Below are positions 46,226-57,026 of a stretch of 64,000 nt of DNA, piece by piece. The first letter of the stretch is position 1. Every line of letters begins with the position of its first letter. The translations under genes were made by a program, and so were the position numbers. The notes beneath the pieces were generated by a model that was not told the DNA's origin, did no database searches, and saw nothing but the letters and a program-made list of their open reading frames with translations. Source of the DNA: Hofstenia miamia (lineage: Eukaryota; Xenacoelomorpha; Acoela; Hofsteniidae); NCBI GenBank assembly GCA_900660155.1, contig CABFPE010000009.1, forward strand, positions 2,453,898 through 2,517,897. The letters run 5' to 3'.

Positions 46226-46456
46226 AATTCTAGAAACACCATTACAGTAATCGTCGACTAACCCTATCCAAACGGAAGATGCAGCCAATCAGATTGTAGC
46301 CACATTGCAATCTGCTCTTGACACATGTGTTGAATCTTTGGAACAGAAAATGAAAAATCAAGCTATTGCTCTGGAAAAGAAGCTTAAAGATCAGGCCGCA
46401 GAAATATCCAAAGGCATGGAATAAAATGAAAATCTTAAGTGCATAGTGTTCCTGAA
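46226..46456 (+). mobile_element. Inverted partial copy of LINE ORF1
   Basis: The plus strand carries about 230 bases closely similar to the minus strand at 49480-49722. It translates as PIQTEDAANQI, then ALDTCVESLEQKMKNQAIAL, ending EISKGME and a stop. This is the coiled-coil part of the ORF1 protein of the LINE at 46590-49773. The copy starts and ends inside the ORF, so it is a fragment. It lies next to the 3' end of the LINE, in the opposite orientation. Confidence 0.75.
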
Positions 46457-46589
46457 TAAATAATATGAATAATTTTATTGCAATAAACCTAATACAGGTC
46501 TTACACTAAAAACAAACTTAAAAACCCGGATAGGTAATAAAATTTTTTTTTAAATGAAAAACTGGACGAAACCTTTGAGGATAAATTGC

Positions 46590-49500
46590 GGGCAAAATCA
46601 TTCTGCCAGAGCAAGTAGAAAAATCTTGAACAAGAAGTGAACGGACGGGATTATCGGTTCTCTGATACGTTGGTAGTAAGCCTCATCCTCCTCTTTTAGA
46701 CTTTCAGAGATGCTATAGCACTGTAATGCCCATTTGTATCTATACGCATTATCCAAAAAATTTGAATCTTTTTGAGGTTTTATAGTCCGAGTCAAATATT
46801 ACTAACCCATATCGAATCTTAGACAAGAACAACGATTTGAACGCTGCGTCAATCTCTACTATTAAAAAACCTGTCATTCTCATATTGATTAAAATGTACT
46901 GCATTTTCTTCAAGTTGCTATCAGTTGTTGACATGAGTGTTAAATGTAAGATTCGTTTGTATGTTCAGACCCAAAATACTTGCTTCATCAACTGCTTTCA
47001 ATGTAGTACTCCTAGTATTCACAGAAAGACGCTCTTTAATTCTGTCTAGAAAAATAAGGGTAAGTGAAGGCTAATTCGCAGCATTTTGTGTCGTTTAAAG
47101 GAATACTTTCAGTAGCCAACCAAAAGTAAACATTGTCAACCTCGATTTGAGCCGGTGGAGGATCCCTATGAACATGGTCAAACAAAAAGGGACAATTACC
47201 TCTGTATCATCTGCGTAGAAAACCAGCCTGCTATAGACCTGAGTAGCATCAAGAGATCTTGAGTTAGCATTCCAAAACAAGAGACCAAGACCAGTACCCT
47301 GACTGCCGCCTCTATTAATTTATACCCAGCTAGAACAGTCATTGTTAAAGATAAGTCTTTGTCTTTCTATGTCGTAAAAAGTTCATCAGCCATATCTTCA
47401 GCTTTGAAGGAAGGGGAGTAGTTCTTAAATCATCCAGAAGCTTAGAGTGTATTGAGTGATTAAAAGCCTTGCTAAAGTCAAATACTAAGAGTGTGACGCT
47501 AGCAACGTTTTTATCGATACTCATGTAACAGTAGAGTAATGCATCCACAGAACTTCGACATGTTCGGCAACCAAATTGCAGAGGACTCAACCACTTATCC
47601 AGTTTAGGATTTATAAATATTTTAGATACTCCCTGTTGGAATCTGCGACTAATGACATTAGTTATAGTAATGTCTCTTAGTTCGTTGAGGGCAGAAGAAC
47701 AATCATTCTTAGGTATCAAAATGATGTTTGATCTTTCCAGCATTGAGGGAATATACCTTTAGATAATAATAATAATAATAATAATAATGGCAGGCTCCGC
47801 AAGATAGTAATAGTACTCACTATATACCTAATCAGCTATATTATCAGATTCACATGATGATGATGATGATGATTTTGTAGATTTCATAAAATGTGCCAAT
47901 TGGTGTAACGTTAGCTCAAGCGGATTCCCATCATCATGAAAATCGAGCACAGGTTCGATGTAATCGCCGTCAGTGGATCGACTAGCAAAATATAAGCTAG
48001 ATTTTCAATATTGCCAACAACCGAATATATGTCTGCATGGTTATCATATTTCTTATTAGAGCCTCTGTCCACATCTCGCCACCACTGCATAGACCCCGGT
48101 TTTGCATCGACGTGACATTTAGCAACAGTGATAAGATTATCAATTTTTGGACAACTCAGTAACATCATGATGTTTTTTACTTAACCTTTCTGCGTTTGGT
48201 GATAAGTCACTTGATTTTAGGTGTCCTCCAGTGAGGATCTTTGCTACTAATGCAAATAGAAAGAAGGTATCAAAGATGTGATATAGTCTCTCTAGAAATG
48301 TTTCAGCAGTAAAATTGACATCCTCAAAATTGTAAGGTTTAAGCAAATACTCTGAATGTAAGTTAGTAGCAAATAAGCTCTTGGAACTTTGCTCTCACGT
48401 CCCTAATAAAGCGTTTCGCACGTTTAGGCTTAATATTCTCAATAGGAATCAATATCGCAGCTGTAGCATTATCATATTTATATGACAAGATATTGGGCTC
48501 GAATGACTTGAAAAACTTGGGAGTAAAGCGTAATAAGTTGTCTAAGATCGCTTTCTTCCGAGTAGGAAAAGTAACCATGGGAGTGAGATGTAGTTTTCCA
48601 GTAAGGTCTGACAAGTTTAATTAAAAAAGCCGCCAGCAACTATAACAAGAGCATCAAGGTAATTACTCAGAATTAGATCATGAGTTTGTAAACAACTTGC
48701 TTTACTTCTTGGAGGAAAATATAATTCAACAATAAAAGCAAGAAATTTCATATCATCGCTAATAACTTTTAGCTATAGTGCTTCAATTTCATTTGATTTT
48801 TCAATATCGACACAGATATCTTGCTTCACATAAATACAAAAACCGCCACCCTTGTGCATGTTTATGCAATTTTTCTTTTTGCAATTGCAAACATCACGAT
48901 CTCTGATAAGACTTGATATCCATCAATAACAATATAATTATCAGGTATGTCAGAGTTTAGGTGACTTTCTGTCACTACTGCTATCTCAGCATTAACATTA
49001 AACAAATCAAAGGCCATTCTATCGCATGCTTTTATTCGCTTATCAACTTTTTTCTTAATCGAAAAAGCCTTAGAGTGTAAAATGTGAGTTAGTCTGGGTG
49101 CATCACCTAGTCACACATCAATCTTCTGATTATTGTAAAACAAAATTAAATTAACTATCTTAAAACCCTTGCGATCAGCGCCAATATGAATTCTGCTTCA
49201 TCTCTCCGATAAAGATCTTTCTCAATGTTTCGCTCCTCTAGTGACAATGCTCTTGAAATAAACACTTTGCCAGGGTACGACTTTAGCTTGTAAGCATTAA
49301 TTAGCAACTTACTTGCATCCCATACAGAATTCAATGTGCTCATAATAGTTTTAGCTTTATTAAATTGGCCTATACGACGAAAATCGGTAATACTAACATT
49401 TTTTAAGTGGTGGACCAAGTTTGAGAATTTTGTTTCTTTCATCTCCTTGCCGTTTACTGACATTTGTCTAAGTCGATTCAAGAACATCACTTATGCGTAT

Positions 49501-49773
49501 GCACTTAAGATTTTCATTTCATTCCATGCATTTGGATATTTCTGTAGTCTGATCTCTAAGCTTCTTTTCAAGAGCAATAGCCTGATCTTTCATTTTCTGT
49601 TCCAAATATTCAACGCATGTGTCAAGAGCAGATTTCACTGTGGTTTCAATCTGATTGGTTGCATCTTCCGTTTGGATAGGGTTAGTCGACGATAACAGTA
49701 TGGTGTTTTTAGAATTAATATTTGAAATAACAACTTCCTTAAATCCAATGGTTGCACAGTCATTGCAGAACAA
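46590..49773 (-). mobile_element. Degenerate LINE with ORF1, AP-endonuclease and RT (CR1/Jockey-like)
   Basis: The element reads 5' to 3' on the minus strand. It starts inside ORF1 at FCNDCATIGF, perhaps the end of a PHD-like finger, followed by a coiled coil (LEQKMKDQAIALEKKLRDQ). After a frame change an RRM-like part appears (SYPGKVFISRALSLEERN). The AP-endonuclease follows (KGGGFCIYVKQDICVD; VELYFPPRSKAS). The RT is clearest at 47743-47345: SNIILIPKND, SPLQFGCR and VFDFSKAFNHS. Then FYADDTEV carries the two catalytic Asp, and the C-terminus ends near SLFLSKIRYGLVIFDSDY and NAYRYKWALQ. There are several stops and frameshifts, and (AAT)n and (ATG)n runs at 47766-47789 and 47861-47873. Its 5' end is truncated. 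Confidence 0.8.
47766..47789. repeat. (AAT)n microsatellite within the LINE
   Basis: About eight AAT units. Confidence 0.85.
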
Positions 49774-49853
49774 AATTTCACTTAGAAAAGACTGATTTTT
49801 TTCTTGAACTAGCTAAACAGGTTGAAATTGACCGAAAGTTATATATTCAGTGT

Positions 49854-49885
49854 AAACAAACAAACAAACAAACAAACAAACAAAA
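49854..49885. repeat. (AAAC)n tract
   Basis: About eight AAAC units, with a second short run nearby at 49900-49912. Confidence 0.85.
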
Positions 49886-50204
49886 TTATATATCTTGTGT
49901 AAACAAACAAACAATAAAACATAAATTGTATGACAAAAATAATGCAATTGGCTACATGCAAAAATGAAGTTTATATAACCATGGGGATCCCATTTTTTAT
50001 TTAGTAATGATCAAAGTATTTGCGCGTTGGACAAAAACATAAAAGTGGAAAAGTTGTGTAAATTGAGTGAATTTATTACATATCTTTAGAATTCATCGTA
50101 AATATAAAATTGTGATTAGAGGGCAGTTTGGTTTCTTTACAGTACCCCCCTCTTAAAACGATAAGCTTTGATTTAGAACTATTATATAACAAATATAAAA
50201 CGCC

Positions 50205-50315
50205 AAAAAGCGTCCGGTACTTTAAACTGTTCCCAAGGACCTTCACCCGACCCGAGATCCGACCCAATTTCAGGCCCGGCCCAAATTATTTTTCTTCTAC
50301 GACACTGATAGTGTC
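50205..50315. mobile_element. hAT-like end fragment
   Basis: Read on the minus strand it starts CAGTGTCGTAG and runs into GGGCCGGGCCTGAAATTGGG and GGTCGGATCTCGGGTCGGGT. Such a start and GC-rich subterminal part are usual for hAT elements. The other end is not identified. Confidence 0.4.
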
Positions 50316-50449
50316 TTTTGCTTTATAGAAGCCCATAAGCACTAAACTATGATTTTTTTTGATAATAACCTAATTTATTGATTAATATCTGCTTAATCCG
50401 TCAACAATTCTTATTAAATTCTGTTGAAATTTAAATTGCATTATTAACC

Positions 50450-51800
50450 TTTCATACAGGTTCGTAAGCCTGGGGGTTAGGGAGCTCAACCCTTCCTGGA
50501 GCAGATGTGAGGCCGCTGTAAATGATTGGCTACCAAATAGTATTGACTATCTATTTTCAAAAATGTTGCCAATAAAGGCAAAAATTTTCTAAATTGTTTT
50601 AAATTTGTGCATAGAGTAACCCTATTATCCATGGTAGAGGCTAAAATGGCTCCCCTATTCTTCTCAGTCTTACGCTAGATTTTAGCGGTTTTTTATAAAA
50701 ATATGAGGTTCGGTATGGTCACAGCGACCTTTTTGTCCGATTTCAGCCGATTTCTTACGATTTTAGTTATATGCTTTCCGTAGGTGTGTGTTTTTGTTTA
50801 AATTCAGTTTGGGCTAAGTGCCTTCGTTTTTTGAAAATTTGTGAGAAGATATTTTGCATTTATTTCGTTAAATATGTCTGATAAAAAATGATTAAATTTC
50901 TTAATTCGTGTCGTACAAGTTTCAAATACTAGGAAAAGAAAAGCACTGGAATCCCTTTATTATTTTATGCATTTTGTTGAAATATATATTGCATCAATTT
51001 TCGCATGCAGTACACTAGGTACCCCCCCCAAAACGGAAAATTTAATAGATGATATAAGAAATTCAAATTTTGCAAATACCTCCGAAAATATCAATATATT
51101 GTCACTCAACTAATTATTGTTTCAGCAGGAATTTAATGCACGATCAGTGCGTGCAACACCCTTAATCCTGGACATTGCACGATGACTTCTTTTACACTTT
51201 CGTGTTCATAGGGTTCGCAATGAGAAAAATTATCGTATAACAAGAAACTGTCATTGTTTCATTGTAATAAATAACTCAGAATTTTTATTAATAAATACAC
51301 ATTTAGCTTTAAAACTTTGAATTAAAATAATCGCATACTTTTTCCGTGAAATGTTAAGATCAAAAGTTTTTATTCCATTCTCGGAAATTTGAAAATTTTG
51401 TCAAGACTGTATTTTGAGAAACTTCTAAATTTTTTGTGAGCTAATGTGTACAAAGATTTTGTTAAATTTTTAGGGCGGAAATTCAAGTAATATAAATATA
51501 ATTTTGCAACAAAGTTTATTTTAATTTAAGGTTATGTTTCATACACCAACATCAGTATTTCTCAGATTGTAGTCCTACAAATATGTAAGTTAATTTTTGA
51601 TTGGAAATTTAAATATACTTGGCATTTGAACTCTGTAAAAGTGTTGCCCAAGTTGCATAGTGAAGTTAGTTTTTGATCCCAAACAACCAATCAGAAGCAG
51701 ATTGAGAATCTACAACAATATTACAAATGTGATAATTTAGCAAAGCAGTATTTATAAAATTGAATAACACTAAAATGTTTATGATATGTTCAGTTGTCTT
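50450..51800. other. Unassigned stretch with possible repeat
   Basis: The part at 50456-50770 has moderate GC and phrases like CTGGGGGTTAGGGAGCTCAA and is probably a decayed repeat. The remainder is AT-rich with nothing I recognise. Confidence 0.35.
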
Positions 51801-51817
51801 CAAAACAATATATAAAA

Positions 51818-53110
51818 GGCGGTGCAGGACAGATGTAGGGTAGGTAAAGGGAAGACTGTAAGAAAAGAGCTAAAGCAGATATTAGTTGCAGAAGCTGAGA
51901 GACTAAGAAAATATAGGGCAAGAGACAACATGAAGTTTGAGGCGCAAGAAGGAAGATTCTACAAAAAACTAGATGCAGGAGAAAAGGCTACAGCTAGAGC
52001 AGGCGAGGATGCAGTAAGGTTCTGGGAGAATATATTGGGAAGTGAGGGACCAGAGATAGAGAGTGAGCAAATGCAGAAGGAGTTCAAACAAGAAGAAGTA
52101 ATCACAACTGCAAAGCTGAAGAAGGCTCTAAAGAAGATGAAGAATTGGAAGGCGCCAGGGAGAAATGAGGTACATGGGTCACTAGTGAAGGTCACTAAGG
52201 AGTTAATGAAGAACTGAGATTGAGGGAAAGACAGTATACCAGAGTAGGATGGAATTAGAGAGGCAAACAAGGTATAGGCAGAAGCCAATGCATGGAGAAT
52301 ACTGGAGAAACACAGAAAAATGTGACAAAGAAGAAAACAACAAGTGGTTAAAGAAGGCAGGACTGAAAAGAGAAACAGAAGCACTGATAATGGCAGCACA
52401 GGAGCAAACAATAAGAACAAACTGGGTGAAGAAGCATATAGACAGAAGAGTAGAAGTAAGTGATAAGTGTAGGCTATGTAAGAAAGAGGCGGAGACAGCA
52501 GATCATCTGATAGCAGGGTGTGAGAAGTTGGCACAGAATGAGTATAAGTTCAGGCATGACAAGGTGGGAAGAATGGTACACTGGAGTTTGAGCAGGCAGC
52601 ATGGGTTAGAAGAAGGAGACAAGTGGTATGAGCACAAGCCACAGGAATTCATAGAAAATGAGAAGGCTACGATGCTGTGGGACTTCAACATACAGACAAG
52701 CAAGGTGATAAAAGCACGGAGGCCAGACATACTGGTAGACAAAGAGAAAAGATTGGGAACAGTGATAGACATAGCAGTACCAAAGGACAGAAATGTATAA
52801 AGCAAGGAAAAAGAGAAAGTAGACAAGTACAGGGAGTTGACAGAGGAAATAGAAAGGTTGTGGAAGTTAAAAAAAGTTGAAGTAGTCCCGGTAGTTGTAG
52901 GAGCACTAGGAGCCGTGAGAAAGAGGCATAAGACATACTTGGAGGAGTTGGAAGTACCAAAGCGGGGAGAAGCAGTAGCACAGAAGGCAGCATTGTTAGG
53001 AACAGCTAGAGTCATGAGGAAAGCTCTCACACTCCCTGGGAACTGGAGAGTTCCCTGAGCTGAGAGGAATGCCAGCATGAAGTTGTGAGATGTAATGAAT
53101 TAATAATAAT
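51818..53110 (+). mobile_element. R4/NeSL-type LINE with REL endonuclease, RT core deleted
   Basis: The first frame (51822-52217) ends in the lead-in to RT: a helix-rich part, then LKKALKKMKNWKAPG. The second frame (52249-52800) holds the C-terminal end. It has an RHxx-type linker with ETEALIMAAQEQTIRTNWVK, a CCHC knuckle (CRLCKKEAETADHLIAGC) and a restriction-like endonuclease with ARRPDILV and IDIAVPKD. The catalytic RT between them is absent, apparently by an internal deletion that also shifts frame near 52200-52245. A single TAA at 52798-52800 interrupts the frame. Beyond it the protein continues in phase to 53058 (EEIERLWKLKKVEVVPVVVG, LLGTARVMRKAL). The 3' tail ends in AATAATAATAA. It is the most intact element here and clearly richer in G and purines on this strand. 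Confidence 0.85.
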
Positions 53111-53114
53111 AAGC

Positions 53115-53860
53115 TTGGCGGCGGGGAAAAGAAATCAATGGTTGGTGGAGAGTTGAGAGCAAGATGTAATTAGCATCAAAACATTATCAGATTGAGTGGA
53201 ACAGGAATTAGAGAACCTAATGAAATCAAAAGGATCAAGGTCCAATTTGCGAGTAAGCATGGAAGTAGAGTGACAGCGGGAAAATTTGAGAAGAGCGTCT
53301 TTGAATGGCAAGGCGGGGATCCATTTGAAAGCACGCTTCTGGAAACGTTCAATAGAGTAAAACAAAGAACGAGAAGGCCACCAACAAGGAGATGCGTAGA
53401 GAAGAATGGCGCGAGGAATGGAGTTTCATAGCAGCCGTGGAATTAAAGGGAACATTGCGGAAGCGGGCAAAGAGTGATGAATTAGCTTTCCGGAGGCGCA
53501 AGGACACATGACAAGTTGAACTCCAAAATGAGTATGATGAGGAGAAACGTTCACAGGGAGATGCAGAACAGAAGGGGGAGATACGGAAAAGGAAATACCA
53601 CATGTCTTATTGGGCTAAAATAAATATGGTTAACAGAAGCCCAATTAGCTAAAAGCTCAAGATTAGAGGTAATATTGGGGGGACCTTAAGAAGCACGACA
53701 AGAGCAGGAGAAGAAATAGACGAGTTGATTTTGACACACTGACGACGGTTGGCCAGGTAACACTGGAAGAGTTCAATGAAATATTTTTTTCGATCAAGTT
53801 TATTGAATTCATTCAGTAAACCCATCCTTTGCAGTGCTGCATTTAGAATAGCTGCATTAA
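53115..53860 (-). mobile_element. Antisense LINE fragment, RT C-terminal half
   Basis: On the minus strand the reading, with frame changes, is FNKLDRKKYFIELFQCYLAN and RRQCVKINSSIS, the segment before the GVPQGS motif. Then comes ELLANWASVNHIYFSPIRHV, the part after motif C. Later it gives SIPRAILLYASPCWWPSRS and FYSIERFQKRAFKWI, the usual C-terminal block of CR1/Jockey-like LINEs. The catalytic core with FADD is deleted. Its 3' tail is TTATTATTA, abutting the tail of the REL LINE on the other strand. Confidence 0.7.
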
Positions 53861-54409
53861 CTCTAGAACTGACTTGATAGCGATCTGAAACAATAGCAAG
53901 TCTATCATAGGGAAATAAGCTTGTTGACTTTCTATCAAATCCTTTTCTGTTTGTGAATTTGCAGCACTTTCTGACTCAGATGTTGAAGGTATTGCAAAAA
54001 ATTCTGCAATCAAACTGTGCTTATCTCTTACTGTTATCTCTTTTTCTTTCCTCAATGCTGTTATTCTCCGTGGAGCAGTTCTCCTAGTACTTACATTGCC
54101 AAGTTGATTTTTCCTCAATTTTTGACCAACATATGCATTCCACTCATTAATAGGTATATGAATATCACACCTGTATGAAGATCTTTTAATGCCTCTCTCA
54201 TAACAATTACAAGAGCATGTGTCAAGCCTATCAGAAAATGTTTTAAAATCTTTTTGAAACTCTTAGTATTTCTTCTAGACCCTAGAATCTTGCTTAAACT
54301 CAAGCAAGTAATAAAGAAAAACTTCAGACTTAGTTGTTAACATTGAAGGATTGAATTCAGAAGGAAATCCAAATGCTGAATTAAGTGATCTTTTCTGGGT
54401 TTTGACCAT
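53843..54409 (-). pseudogene. Broken ORF of unknown family, probably transposon-derived
   Basis: From an ATG at 54409 one frame runs for about 188 codons to a TAA near 53843, interrupted by only two stops close together (after KQDSRV and after KKY). It starts MVKTQKRSLNSAFGFPSEFN. It has a cysteine-rich patch (LDTCSCNCYERG, RCDIHIP) and later NEWNAYVGQKLRKNQLG, a basic stretch and a serine-rich end. I do not recognise the family. The last 20 or so codons overlap the RT LINE fragment, so the 3' end may be false. The setting among dead LINEs suggests a transposon protein. Confidence 0.4.
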
Positions 54410-54497
54410 TAATTAGTTGCAACTAAAAATATAAAAAGTAATTTCTAATTAACAACTCTAGCAAAACAATAATTTGGAAGTAATAATAATAGCAATT

Positions 54498-54514
54498 ATA
54501 TATATATATATATA
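54498..54514. repeat. Short (TA)n tract
   Basis: About eight TA units. Confidence 0.8.
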
Positions 54515-57026
54515 ACAGAAATTCTTTCAATTCGAAAACCAATTTATAATAGTCACTAAACTATAGCATGGCAAATTAGTTTACAACAGCAGACATATAG
54601 TGATATAAAAACAAAGAATTTGCGCATGAAATGATAGTATTGTAGAATGGTAGCCTGTTAAATGTCGTTAAGTAGACAGAATCAAAACAAATTTACATTG
54701 TCAATCTCGCGCCAAAGCAAACCAGTGGAAAATATAGTACCTATCTGAGAACATGGAAAGTTATTTTCTTGTTTGTCTTTAAGCTTTGCTGCTAGACCCA
54801 TATCGATTGTATTAATTTCTTTATCAGAAATGTTAATATTTTATCTGATAAATCAAACTTTACAGAATATATTCTTGTAAAGACATTAGAGAAAGTAAAA
54901 AACACTTGTACACGTTTTCATTATACGGGATCAAAATCTTGTTTAACTTTCATTATAACTTCACGGATTTGTGTATTCTGTGTATTGCGAAAACTGGCTA
55001 AAAACAGTGAAAATGTGATTTATATAAAATTGTGCTAAAATTAATGAGAAGTCTCACAAATTTTTTATGAGAATTTTTGGAGTAACAATGGTAGTAAAGT
55101 GCGTGCATAGTGTTGAACTTTAAAATTTAATAATTCAATATTGCTTGACCCTCCCAAATATTCACTCTGATAAAAATTGGACCTTAATGTTGTTAAAGTT
55201 ACTAAGACAATCTTCCCATCTGTGTTAATCCGATACCTTAAAAGAAAGCTTTAATTTCTGCAACATGTTAGTCTCTACTGTGTACTAGCATATTAAAAAA
55301 TCCATATTTTTGAAAATTCTGACTACATATATATATAAAATTCTAATAGAAAGCATTATAATTCGGACATTCTTCGTTTAATTTTTATGAGCATTGTAAA
55401 TTATGTTTTTTGGATTTTTCTAGCTAACAAAAACTTTTTTCCATTAGAATTTTTGCATTAAGACAATAATCGCAATCCAAAGTGAAAGCCTGGATATTGC
55501 TGTAGTTGAGAATGATTTGAAAGCAGGAAATGAATCTCCGAAGTTAATTATGCCTATAAGAAATTTAGTAAACAAAAGAAGTTGTCGTTGACATCCGTTC
55601 ACATTAGCATGCTCATCAAATATTTGGTAAGTGTCCATTTTCAATTCAAGCTACTGACAGAAAGTGATACTTTATATATTATTACAATAATCATGTTCTT
55701 ATAAAAATAATAATAATGATAATGATAATAATCCAAAAAGTTATTGAATGCTGTATGATGATATCTATGGTTCGAAATATGTAATTATAGTAAGTTTGTT
55801 TTATCGATTTTAAGGCAAATGTTTTATCATTTGTAAAAGGGAATTTTCACCATTGAAGAATTTGCTTTAACTAAGCATCTTTGTTGGTGAATATTTTTTG
55901 AGAAAATGCGCTTCACATTTTACTGAGTAGTTATCTATATCGTATGTAGCAAGGATGTAAACTCATTGGCGGTATTATGGATAAGATTATCTGTCCCATT
56001 TTCTGTGCTTAGCTGTGTATTGTAGAATCAGTATCAACATCATTTGATTGACAATATCCTATGACATTTAAATTCATGCAAAAGTCTAACTTTTCTGGAT
56101 GTATATCCGAGATTTTAAATGGTAGAAATTGTCCCTCTTTTGTGTTGAACAGGAGCTGCAACCTGCTAATCTTGTTAAAAACAAGTTGCAGAATTTGTAT
56201 CATTACTAACTCCCATTTCTTCATCATCAAGAGATTCTTATTCCTCTTCCCAACAAAACCTTGGGGCATTTGTTAAATTTTTCGAGCTTAAGATTGAAAT
56301 TGCTGAAAATATTTGAAACATATGATATTTATGCTTGAAGGAACGTATTGCATATGTATAAGAAAATGGCAAAATTTCATGGAGTTCAACACATAAAGAG
56401 TAATATGGTAATATCATAAAATAGTATATAAAAAATTTGGAATACAAAATATCATAGAGGAATATTAATGGTACTCAAACATTGTTTATTAAATACAAGT
56501 CATTTTTATTTGTGTTGAACTCTCCGTTGAAATATCCGTTGGGCTGGTACCAAAATGTTAGGATTGAAAAATCAGCTTTGCTGGGAGAAAGCTGTTAAAA
56601 CTGAAAGAACGCGGCTTATACCAAAACAGCCCAATAGAAATTATTGTGTTTTATACTTTCATTAACCACGAAAATTATCTAATCATTGTGTTGAACAAAG
56701 TTGGATATGGATTATCTAGAATTTTTTGAGAATTGTGATCAATATCACTTTTAATTTGATAAGTTTAGTGAAATGATTTGCCTATGGATTTTGTCAGAAT
56801 GTAACTCTATATCTTTCCATTTTCATGATCGAAGAGAGATTGAAGTCATTTTTGATGCCTTGATGTACATCTTTGGAATATTTGATTTTAAAAAATGTAC
56901 TTTTAGAAAATGATAACAACGTGCTTAAGATAAAATTATTTACAAAAATATTAATAACTAATAATAATAATTTAATTATCTTATACACGTTTAGATTCTC
57001 CTGATATCTTTGTATTTGTGTTGCAG
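54515..57026. other. Mostly unassigned stretch before the phosphatase exon
   Basis: AT-rich. A minus-strand frame at about 54850-54700 (DMGLAAKLKDKQ) and the candidate exon at 55465-55638 are the only items of note. The signal-peptide exon of the phosphatase was not found here. Confidence 0.4.
55465..55638 (-). CDS. Weak candidate first exon of the Spinster-like gene
   Basis: After a good acceptor (TTTCTGTCAG) an ATG at 55638 opens about 58 codons. A polar tail (MDTYQIFDEHANVNG) is followed by a hydrophobic run LLLFTKFLIGIINFGDSF and then SRLSLWIAIIV. Spinster TM1 ends in INYxDRF, and IINFGDSF keeps the Asn and Asp at the right spacing. The strand and direction fit the gene at 40147-43747. 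Against it, the donor ATT|GTCTTA is poor, similarity is short, and no exon links the two. It may be chance. Confidence 0.25.

Noticed and set aside
51959-53078. Long minus-strand frames opposite the REL LINE
   Set aside because: The plus strand codes for recognised LINE domains, so these are shadows.
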